Below are positions 14,274-19,814 of a stretch of DNA of 19,814 nt, piece by piece. The DNA comes from Oligoflexia bacterium. Its GTDB lineage: Bacteria; Bdellovibrionota; UBA1018. Under the pieces are notes generated by a model, which saw only the letters and a list, made by a program, of their open reading frames with translations, searched no databases and was not told the DNA's origin. Made by a program: the position numbers and the translations under genes. The stretch covers positions 1 to 19,814 of the forward strand of contig CAIOHW010000444.1 of assembly GCA_903858195.1 (NCBI GenBank), given 5' to 3'. The first letter of the stretch is position 1. Each line of letters opens with the position of its first letter.

Positions 14274-15695
14274 GTGGGAATGTTGGGGGCCATGCACATC
14301 GGTCGCTCCGGCCTCTCGGCCGCTCAGGCCGGCGTGGCAACGACCGGCCACAACATTTCAAACGCCAACACCGAGGGTTTCTCGCGCCAGCGTGTCCATC
14401 AGACGGCCGAAGCGGATCGCAGCACGGGCATGAACCGCACCCAGGTGGGGGCCGGAACGCGTGTTTCGAGCATTGACCGCGTGAATGACCGCTATATCGA
14501 GAAACAGCTTCGAGGCGCGGGGCGTGATCAGGCGCATGCCGAGGAGAAAGAACTGATCCTTCAGCAGGCCGAGGACATCTTCAACGAAATGGGCGGCGAG
14601 GGACTTAACCGCGTCATGTCTCGTTTCTTCAATGAGTTTCGAAAGCTTTCAAACGAACCCGAAAACGAGTCCATCCGCGAGTCCGTACGCGAAGCAGCCC
14701 AGTCGATGGTCAATGACCTGAGGCGGCTACGCGGGCAGATTGACGACGTGCGATCGCATGCAGATGCCAGGATCGAGGGCTACGTCCGCGAGGCCAACTC
14801 GCTTACGGATGAAATCCGGGAGCTCAACATCCAGATCAAGGGGCTTGAGAACGCAAAGGGGAATGCGAGCGATCTGCAGGATCAGCGCGACAGGGCGTTG
14901 AAAAAGCTCAATGCCCTGATTGACGTTGGCATGTTCACGGATGAGGCGGGCGGATACGTGGTGGACGTCAAGGGCCTCGGACCCGTAGTGACCGGCGGCC
15001 AGTCCGAGAAGTTCACGGTGAATCGCACGCCTTCCGGCGAAGCCGGAAAGGCAGCCAACGCACTCGACATCTTTTTGGATAACGCGAGGGGTGATCCGGT
15101 TACGGGCCAGATCTCCGGGGGTCGCCTTGGGGCCCTCATTGAGGCCCGCGACCAGGTGATGGGCACCATCTCCGGGCGCCTCGACGACATCGCATTTGAG
15201 CTTTCTCGAGCCGTAAACGAAGTGCACCGGCTTGGCTTTACCCGCGACGGCATGACGCAGGTTGATTTCTTTCGGCAACCCACGCAGCGAGAGGGGGCAG
15301 CCGAACAGCTTGCCCTTTCGGATGAGATTCGCAACTCGGCGCAAAACATTGCGACAGCGGCCGCACCCGACAGCCCGGGCGACAACCGGATCGCGCTCGC
15401 GCTCTCAAACCTGCAGGGCCTGCGCCTCATGAATGACGGCAAAAGCACTGTCGACGATTTTTATAACTCGATCGTGAGCGAGGTGGGCGTGGCCTCCAAT
15501 CGCAACAAGGCGATGCTGAGCCAGAGCAAGGACATCTCCACGCAGCTTGGCAAGATGCGCGAGCAGATCAGCGGCGTCTCCATCGACGAAGAGACCACCA
15601 GGCTGATGCAGTACCAGCATGCCTATGATGCGTCGGCACGGGTGATTCGGGTTGCCGATGAGATGATGCGCACAGTGTTGAGTCTCAAGGACTGA
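14274..15695 (+). CDS. flgK: Flagellar hook-associated protein 1 FlgK
   Basis: FlgK (HAP1) is the first junction protein between hook and filament, exported with FlgN help. The 473-aa product begins with the flagellar rod/hook motif SGLSAAQAGVATTGHNISNANTEGFSRQRV. A helical region around RGAGRDQAHAEEKELILQQAEDIFNEMGGEGLNRVMSRFFNEFRKLSNEPE is characteristic of FlgK. The C-terminus (SGVSIDEETTRLMQYQHAYDASARVIRVADEMMRTVLSL) is the typical axial-protein helix. GTG at 14274, 7 nt after GGGAGG, is preferred to the in-frame ATG at 14280. It lies 2 bp after flgN and 19 bp before flgL. Confidence 0.96.
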   Translation: MGMLGAMHIGRSGLSAAQAGVATTGHNISNANTEGFSRQRVHQTAEADRSTGMNRTQVGAGTRVSSIDRVNDRYIEKQLRGAGRDQAHAEEKELILQQAEDIFNEMGGEGLNRVMSRFFNEFRKLSNEPENESIRESVREAAQSMVNDLRRLRGQIDDVRSHADARIEGYVREANSLTDEIRELNIQIKGLENAKGNASDLQDQRDRALKKLNALIDVGMFTDEAGGYVVDVKGLGPVVTGGQSEKFTVNRTPSGEAGKAANALDIFLDNARGDPVTGQISGGRLGALIEARDQVMGTISGRLDDIAFELSRAVNEVHRLGFTRDGMTQVDFFRQPTQREGAAEQLALSDEIRNSAQNIATAAAPDSPGDNRIALALSNLQGLRLMNDGKSTVDDFYNSIVSEVGVASNRNKAMLSQSKDISTQLGKMREQISGVSIDEETTRLMQYQHAYDASARVIRVADEMMRTVLSLKD

Positions 15696-15714
15696 TGAGC
15701 GCGGGGGTTGAACG

Positions 15715-16686
15715 GTGAGAGTGACTGAAAACATGAACTTCGACCTCTCTCGTGACACCCTGTCGCGCTCTCGCGGGCGCATGGGCCGTCTGCAGGAGCA
15801 GGCGGCGACCACACGGAGGCTCACGACCCCATCGGATGACCCCGTGGGAGCCTCGAAGGTGCTGGAGATCAGGACGGACAAAATGAATTCAGAGCAGTTC
15901 ATCACCAACTCGAAGCTGGCCGACACCTTTCTCAGCAACTCCGAGGCAGCCGTGGGCGAAGTGGCCGACCTCGTGGTCCGAGCCAAGGAAATTGCGCTCG
16001 GCCAGAGCAGCGGGGCAAGCGCCAATCCCCAGACCCGCATCGCCGTTGCCGAGGAGGTGACCCAGCTCTACCAGCAGGCCATCGGGGCGGCGAATCGCCG
16101 GGTGGGTGACCGCTATCTGTTCGGAGGCTACAAGACGACCGAGCCCCCGTTTGATGCGGCGGGCAATTACCGGGGGGATGACGGCCAGATGATGGTCGAG
16201 ATCTCCAAGGACGTCTTCCTGGGAATGAACGTGCCTGGGCTTGAGGCGTTCAATACACGGCCCCAGTATGCAGCGCGCGATCGACGAGAGGCCGCGGGGC
16301 AGGAAGTATCGGGACGCGGACCTGCCTCGGCAGTAGGGGCTGCGCCAGAAAACATCAATGTTTTCGATGAGTTGCAGTCGCTCCGAATTGCCCTTCTTTC
16401 GGGCAATCAGGAGATGATCCAGAACTCCCTCGAGCGCTTTGACGAGCTGCACGGGCGCCTGACCTCGGTTCGGGCCATGCTCGGAAGCCGGATGCAGGGA
16501 ATTTCAAGCGCCACCCAGTCGCAGGAGCGGCAGGTGGTGACGAACGCGGGGCTCAGCTCCGCCCTGGAGGACGCCGACCTCGCTCAAGTGATGAGTGACT
16601 TGGCGCGTGAAGAGACGGTTTTTCGCGGCGCTCTGGCGAGCTCGCAGAAGCTGATCCAGCCGACATTGTTGGACTTTCTCAAGTAA
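15715..16686 (+). CDS. flgL: Flagellar hook-associated protein 3 FlgL
   Basis: FlgL (HAP3) is the second junction protein, in contact with flagellin. The 323-aa product has the flagellin-like N-terminal helix, with RGRMGRLQEQAATTRRLTTPSDDPVGASKVLEIRTD (conserved PSDDP). NRRVGDRYLFGGYKTTEPPF is a strong FlgL marker, and the C-terminal helix LEDADLAQVMSDLAREETVFRGALASSQKLIQPTLLDFLK is typical. It starts at a GTG (15715), about 7 nt after a GGGGG run; an alternative GTG lies two codons further on. It is the last gene before the csrA promoter region. Confidence 0.96.
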   Translation: MRVTENMNFDLSRDTLSRSRGRMGRLQEQAATTRRLTTPSDDPVGASKVLEIRTDKMNSEQFITNSKLADTFLSNSEAAVGEVADLVVRAKEIALGQSSGASANPQTRIAVAEEVTQLYQQAIGAANRRVGDRYLFGGYKTTEPPFDAAGNYRGDDGQMMVEISKDVFLGMNVPGLEAFNTRPQYAARDRREAAGQEVSGRGPASAVGAAPENINVFDELQSLRIALLSGNQEMIQNSLERFDELHGRLTSVRAMLGSRMQGISSATQSQERQVVTNAGLSSALEDADLAQVMSDLAREETVFRGALASSQKLIQPTLLDFLK

Positions 16687-16693
16687 CCAAGAG

Positions 16694-16722
16694 TTGCCAG
16701 TGGGGGCTCGTTGGTCTATACG
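16694..16722 (+). promoter_or_regulatory. Probable sigma-70-type promoter for csrA-fliW
   Basis: TTGCCA (16694-16699, five of six matches to the -35 consensus) is followed after exactly 17 bp by TATACG (16717-16722, four of six matches to the -10). It lies in the 76-bp gap between flgL and csrA and would give a leader of about 35 nt. A vegetative promoter here would let CsrA and FliW be made apart from the sigma-54 flagellar operon. Confidence 0.55.
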
Positions 16723-16762
16723 GGCCATAGGTAAAGGACTGCCTTAGGGAGAACATGAAGTT

Positions 16763-16987
16763 ATGCTCGTCTTGACCCGTAAGCTGGGTGAAAGCATCGC
16801 CATTGATGACCACATCAAGATTGTGGTGGTTCAAATCAAGGGCAAGCAGGTGCGCCTCGGGATTCAGGCCCCCCGCGAGACGAAGATCCATCGCGAGGAA
16901 GTCTACTCTGCCATTCGGGACCAGAATCAGGAGGCCGCCCAGGCTCCTGCCGCGCTTGGCCAGGTTTCAAAGGCACTCAAAGGCTAG
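16763..16987 (+). CDS. csrA: Carbon storage / translational regulator CsrA
   Basis: CsrA is a small dimeric RNA-binding protein that blocks or stabilises target mRNAs at GGA motifs; next to flagellar genes it usually controls flagellin translation. The 74-aa product is typical: MLVLTRKLGESIAI, the VVVQIKGKQVRLGIQAP core, and TKIHREEVYSAI with the RNA-contacting Arg44. Residue Leu4 is also kept. The tail after residue 55 is Ala/Gln-rich. A purine-rich AGGGAGA (16746-16752) precedes the ATG, and the GGA within it could allow self-regulation. The partner gene fliW follows, its start 71 bp after the csrA stop. Confidence 0.97.
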   Translation: MLVLTRKLGESIAIDDHIKIVVVQIKGKQVRLGIQAPRETKIHREEVYSAIRDQNQEAAQAPAALGQVSKALKG

Positions 16988-17058
16988 TTGGAATTGGCAG
17001 GTTTTTGCGTTTTGATGGAAGTGCGCTTCGGGTCGCGAAGCCGACAAAGGGGAAGGTC

Positions 17059-17610
17059 ATGATCATCCAAACAGGACGTTTTGGTCAGCTGGACATAGCG
17101 GATGAGGACCTCATCACGATCCCGCAAGGGATTCTGGGGTTTCCAGAGCTCTCGCGCTTCTGCTTGGTCGACCCCTCGGATGACACCCTGATCCTCTGGC
17201 TCCAGTCGCTTGAGAACCCGAATCTCGCATTTCCGGTGCTCGAGCCCAAGGTCTTCCGCGCCGATTATGCCGTGAGACTTTCGGCCGCAGAGTTGCGCGA
17301 ACTTAAGCTCGAAAACCTCAAGCAGGCGGCAGTGCTTTCGATCCTGACCATTCCTGGCGACGTGACGCAGATGACTGCGAACCTAAAGGCCCCGCTGGTG
17401 GTGAACCTCAAGGAACAGATCGCCCGCCAAGTGGTCTTGCAGGAAAACGAGTACAGCGTGAAGCACCTCATGTTCAAGGAGCTGCGCGCGCACGTGATGA
17501 CGCTCGTTGCCCAGTCTGCAGCCGCAGAGGCCGAGTCCGAAAAGGTCAGCGCCACGGTTTCGGTTCGCTCGCTTCCGCCCTCGTCGGCCGTTCGAGCGCT
17601 GAACGCCTAG
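17059..17610 (+). CDS. fliW: Flagellar assembly factor FliW
   Basis: FliW binds either flagellin or CsrA. When flagellin has been exported, free FliW sequesters CsrA and flagellin translation resumes. The product (183 aa from the ATG at 17059) shows the family pattern IQTGRFGQLDI, ITIPQGILGFPELSRFCLVDPSDD, WLQSLENPNLAFPVLEP and AAVLSILTIPGDVTQMTANLKAPLVVN. An AAGGGGAAGG run just before the ATG (17047-17056) decides this start over a GTG 18 codons upstream. A polar C-terminal tail of about 30 residues (after QSAAAEAESE) extends beyond the usual FliW end. Its TAG shares the palindrome CTAG with the stop of the convergent TPR gene. Confidence 0.95.
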   Translation: MIIQTGRFGQLDIADEDLITIPQGILGFPELSRFCLVDPSDDTLILWLQSLENPNLAFPVLEPKVFRADYAVRLSAAELRELKLENLKQAAVLSILTIPGDVTQMTANLKAPLVVNLKEQIARQVVLQENEYSVKHLMFKELRAHVMTLVAQSAAAEAESEKVSATVSVRSLPPSSAVRALNA

Positions 17611-18311
17611 TTGCGTCGCCTTTGGGCGTCTCGTGACATCTCAAGGTAGGCACGGGCTTCGCTGTTGTCCGGGCTTGCAGCAATCACCGACTCCCACTCG
17701 AGCTCGGCATCCAGCGTGTTGCCCTGGCTGTAGTGCAGGAGTCCGAGCTGAATTCGCGCCGGCAGGAAGGTGGGGCTCTCCTTCTTCAACTGTTCAAGCT
17801 CCTGCATTGCGCGGGTGACAAAACCCTTTCGAGAATAGGCCTTGGCCCGGCGGATCCGGATGTCGAGTGCCGTCGGGTCAAGCGAGGCGGCCTTGCCATA
17901 TTCCTCGATGGCCTCCTCATACCGGCGATAACGAAAATAAAGGTCGGCAAGCTCGAGGTGCTTTACGGCAAACTTCTTGTCGATCACCGTCTCGCTGCGG
18001 GAGAGCGGGTGTGCGACGGACTGGTTTGCCTGCGCAAAGACACCTTGGGCGTCATCATAGCGCCCGATATCGTTGAGGAGCACGGACAGGCAGATCGCAG
18101 CGTCTGTGTGCCTCGGGTCGGCTTTGAGGGCACTCTTCAGACTTTGAATGGTGGGCCCAAGCTTGCCCTGAAAGTATTGCGAAACACCCAGGAGGTACTG
18201 GGCATCAGCGCTCCCGGTTTCACGCCTGGCAAGCGCCTCGGCGGCGGTCTCCGCCTCCTTCCAGCGCTTGGTCTGGATCAGGTTCTGGATCTGCCTCTCA
18301 GCGGCGTTCAT
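17607..18311 (-). CDS. TPR-repeat protein
   Basis: The 234-aa product is built almost wholly of tetratricopeptide repeats, at about residues 37-66, 70-98, 117-146, 150-180 and 184-214. Clear examples are DAQYLLGVSQYFQGKLGPTIQSLKSALKADP and HLELADLYFRYRRYEEAIEEYGKAASLDP. TPR proteins act as binding scaffolds, and the sequence does not show the partner. No signal peptide or membrane segment is seen, so it is probably cytoplasmic. Its ATG overlaps the bamD stop by 4 bp, making it the third gene of the minus-strand operon. A link with envelope assembly (through bamD) or with flagella (through its convergent neighbour) is equally unproven. Confidence 0.88.
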   Translation of the reverse strand: MNAAERQIQNLIQTKRWKEAETAAEALARRETGSADAQYLLGVSQYFQGKLGPTIQSLKSALKADPRHTDAAICLSVLLNDIGRYDDAQGVFAQANQSVAHPLSRSETVIDKKFAVKHLELADLYFRYRRYEEAIEEYGKAASLDPTALDIRIRRAKAYSRKGFVTRAMQELEQLKKESPTFLPARIQLGLLHYSQGNTLDAELEWESVIAASPDNSEARAYLEMSRDAQRRRN

Positions 18312-18937
18312 GGCTTGCTGCCCCCTGTGTCGAGGTGACGCCTGGCCCGCGCTGCGGCGTCGGACTTTGGAAACCGTTCCACGAGGCGCTGGAAGCGACG
18401 CTTGGCGGCGTCGGACTTTCCACGCTTGAAGTAGAACTCACCGATCTCCCATTCCTTCTCTGCCAGTCTCGACTCGAGTTTGGCGACATCGCCTCGAGCC
18501 TCTGGGGACTGTGGGTCACTCGGAAAGCGCACGAGGAAGTCGTTGTACGCGGCGATCGCCCGCTCGGAAGAGGCCTGATCTCTTGAAACGATCTCGGGTG
18601 AGTCGAGGAAGTGGCTCTTGCCCAATCTGAACATGGCGTGGGCAACGCGCTCATGCTTGGGGTGAAGGTCACGAAACGACTCATACACCGCAGCGGCCTC
18701 CGAATAGGACTCCTGCATGAAGTACACATCACCGAGCTTGAGCTGCGACTCGATGGCGTACTTTGAGTAGGGAAATTTGTTCTTAATCTCCCGGAGCTTG
18801 TCGATCGCCAGCATGTAGTGATCGTTTTCGATCTCTTGGATGGCTTCCTTGTAAAGCTCGGCAGGGTCCTCCTTTGCCGTTTCAACGGAGGAGCACGCCG
18901 TAGCCAGCAAGACGAGCAGGGGGAGCAGGAGTTTCAT
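18308..18937 (-). CDS. bamD: Outer membrane assembly lipoprotein BamD
   Basis: BamD is the TPR lipoprotein of the beta-barrel assembly complex, on the periplasmic face of the outer membrane. From the ATG at 18935-18937 the product is 209 aa, with a lipoprotein signal (MKLLLPLLVLLATAC) and Cys15. TPR repeats typical of BamD/YfiO follow, with AIDKLREIKNKFPYSKYAIESQLKLGDVYFMQESYSEAAAVYESFRDLHPKHERVAHAMFRLG, and later ERAIAAYNDFLVRFPSDPQSPEA. The frame stays open upstream, but only this start gives a lipobox, and it overlaps the preceding gene's stop by 4 bp. It is somewhat shorter than E. coli BamD (about 245 aa). A periplasmic TPR lipoprotein of another kind is possible but less likely. Confidence 0.82.
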   Translation of the reverse strand: MKLLLPLLVLLATACSSVETAKEDPAELYKEAIQEIENDHYMLAIDKLREIKNKFPYSKYAIESQLKLGDVYFMQESYSEAAAVYESFRDLHPKHERVAHAMFRLGKSHFLDSPEIVSRDQASSERAIAAYNDFLVRFPSDPQSPEARGDVAKLESRLAEKEWEIGEFYFKRGKSDAAKRRFQRLVERFPKSDAAARARRHLDTGGSKP

Positions 18938-19680
18938 TCGGTAGGGGTCCTTGGTCTCGGTGTATGCGAACGCGCCCGCAAGGGCAACAGGCAGCGCTCC
19001 TCGAGCCAGCCCGTCTTGCCGCGCGAGATGCGCACTGCGCGCCAGCCCGAAGATCTCGGGTGGGGTGCACCGATCAGTCGGAGTGCGGTACCCGGTGGCA
19101 CCTCGAGCACGCGGATAAAGTCCTCTCCGGGCCCGCTTCGCAGCGAGCAGGCTTCGAGCACGCGAGCGGGCTCCCGACGTGAGGACCAAGCCTGAAGGCA
19201 GACGAGAAAGCCTGCAGCAAGCCAGCACAGCGCAGCAGGGAGGATTCGCGCCCGCTTGCGCCAGAGTGCGAGCGACGCCCCAAGGGCTGTGGCAAGCAGC
19301 GCGATCTCAAGAGCCAGAAAGGCAGAAGAGTCGGCGAAGCGCTCCCAAGGATAGGACGCTTGATCGAGGGCGCCACCCGCCGCCTGGCGCGCGCGCTCCA
19401 AAGCCACTGCGAGGCGGGGGTTCGAGCCCCCCAGGGAGCGGGACTTTTCAAGGTGAGCCAGCGCGCGTCCGGCCTGACCGGTTTCGAGGAACAGGGCCCC
19501 CGCACTGTAATGATACAGCGCAGCATCCTGTGCGCCGTCAGACGGCGGCGCTGCAAGCAGGAGTTCCAATGCTTTCGAGGACTTCCCGCCCTTTGCCTCC
19601 AGGATTGCCTGGCGCAGGTTTTCGTCCCGCGAATCAGCCATGGCCAAGACGCTATGGGCACCCGGGCTTCCTTGCAACAA
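18934..19680 (-). CDS. BatE-like protein: TPR, two membrane segments, SH3-type domain
   Basis: Counting from a TTG at 19680 (248 aa), residues 20-105 look TPR-like (YHYSAGALFLETGQAGRALAHLEKSRSLGG). Residues 120-140 and 146-165 are two hydrophobic segments. Residues 171-234 look like a bacterial SH3 domain (EACSLRSGPGEDFIRVLEVPPGTALRLIG, then GWRAVRISRGKTGWLEE). This order matches BatE-type proteins of the Bat (Bacteroides aerotolerance) clusters, in which TPR and SH3 parts face the periplasm. The start is unclear. The next ATG is at 19641, but a signal-peptide-like stretch (IIGLFLLQGSPGAHSVLA) reads in frame upstream of it and of the TTG, up to a stop at 19723-19725, with no ATG or GTG. It overlaps bamD by 4 bp and is first in its operon. 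Confidence 0.7.
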   Translation of the reverse strand: MLQGSPGAHSVLAMADSRDENLRQAILEAKGGKSSKALELLLAAPPSDGAQDAALYHYSAGALFLETGQAGRALAHLEKSRSLGGSNPRLAVALERARQAAGGALDQASYPWERFADSSAFLALEIALLATALGASLALWRKRARILPAALCWLAAGFLVCLQAWSSRREPARVLEACSLRSGPGEDFIRVLEVPPGTALRLIGAPHPRSSGWRAVRISRGKTGWLEERCLLPLRARSHTPRPRTPTE

Positions 19681-19700
19681 AAATAAGCCGATGATATTGC
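19672..19700 (+). promoter_or_regulatory. Weak candidate promoter for the gene at 19737
   Basis: TTGCAA (19672-19677) lies 17 bp before TATTGC (19695-19700) in an AT-rich pocket between the divergent genes. The -35 matches the consensus in four of six positions, and the -10 mainly in its first three. The minus-strand operon must also have its promoter in this short gap. Low confidence. Confidence 0.25.
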
Positions 19701-19736
19701 TTCGGAATTCCTTCGGGAATGATCACGAGGAGATCC

Positions 19737-19814
19737 ATGCAGAACCCCCAGCACGCCCCGACATCCCCGGTAGCCCCGGCAACCATGACAGAGGCCTCTC
19801 GTCTTTTGGGCTCC
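19737..19814 (+). CDS. Start of an unidentified gene, cut by the window end
   Basis: An ATG at 19737 follows a strong GAGGAGA (19727-19733) and opens 26 codons that run to the window end without a stop (MQNPQHAPTSPVAPATMTEA, then SRLLGS). The Pro/Ala-rich leader followed by TEASRLLGS would suit the N-terminus of several families, including MoxR-type AAA ATPases, which often lie beside Bat genes. That is only a guess from context. An internal ATG (codon 17) is an alternative start. It is divergent from the BatE-like gene. Confidence 0.5.
   Translation, partial: MQNPQHAPTSPVAPATMTEASRLLGS

Noticed and set aside
16928..16949. Inverted repeat CAGGAG/CTCCTG within csrA, as a possible regulatory hairpin or terminator.
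   Set aside because: It is inside the coding sequence, has a 10-nt loop and no T run, and may come from repeated Gln/Ala codons.
17005..17058. A GTG 18 codons upstream as the fliW start.
   Set aside because: FliW proteins begin near MIIQTGRFG. The ATG at 17059 has a purine-rich ribosome-binding site directly before it, and the extra residues look like leader sequence.
18938..19228. An N-terminally extended bamD frame up to 19228.
   Set aside because: The extension is Arg/Ala-rich shadow sequence of the overlapping BatE-like gene and would destroy the lipoprotein signal that begins at 18937.

Overview
The window is GC-rich, densely packed chromosomal DNA from a Gram-negative, flagellated bacterium. 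Outer-membrane features are a BamD-like lipoprotein, an FlgH L-ring lipoprotein, an FlgI P-ring protein and a TonB-family protein. A sigma-54 flagellar promoter, the order flgF-flgG-flgA-flgH-flgI-flgJ-flgM-flgN-flgK-flgL-csrA-fliW, and a BatE-like TPR/SH3 protein fit a deltaproteobacterial-type lineage (Desulfobacterota, Myxococcota, SAR324 and relatives). That placement is inference, because no rRNA or tRNA marker is present. I see no insertion sequence, CRISPR array, tRNA or prophage.

Layout. (1) 1-2459, plus strand: the 3' part of a class A penicillin-binding protein (PBP1A), then a TonB-family protein. (2) 2449-2811, minus strand: a small unrecognised protein, tail to tail with the TonB gene and divergent from gcvP. 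(3) 2934-8188: a glycine-cleavage and one-carbon block. A full-length single-chain gcvP on the plus strand converges, with a 3-bp gap, on a folD-gcvT-gcvH operon read on the minus strand. (4) 8189-8414: the largest gene-free stretch (226 bp). It holds an array of GGCAGG/CCTGCC inverted repeats, a clear -24/-12 (sigma-54) promoter and a strong ribosome-binding site for flgF. (5) 8415-16686, plus strand: a rod, ring and hook-associated flagellar operon, flgF, flgG, flgA, flgH, flgI, an unrecognised 90-codon ORF, flgJ (rod-binding domain only), flgM, flgN, flgK and flgL. (6) 16694-17610: csrA and fliW behind a probable sigma-70 promoter. (7) 17607-19680, minus strand: a three-gene operon whose neighbours overlap by 4 bp, encoding a BatE-like TPR/membrane/SH3 protein, BamD and a TPR protein. 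(8) 19737-19814, plus strand: the first 26 codons of an unidentified gene.

How the parts work together. FlgF and FlgG build the rod, FlgA assists the FlgI P ring, FlgH is the L ring, and FlgJ is the rod-binding scaffold. FlgN chaperones the hook-filament junction proteins FlgK and FlgL. FlgM holds sigma-28 in check until the hook is finished. CsrA and FliW tune flagellin translation. GcvP, GcvH and GcvT (with Lpd from elsewhere) turn glycine into CO2, ammonia and 5,10-methylene-THF, which FolD interconverts with 10-formyl-THF. Many same-strand neighbours overlap at ATGA or GTGA, and all three tail-to-tail gene pairs have 3 bp or less between their stop codons, or overlap.

I found no clearly new multi-gene system. 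The best leads are the repeat array upstream of the sigma-54 flagellar promoter, the 90-codon ORF translationally coupled between flgI and flgJ, and the flgM-flgN hairpin.
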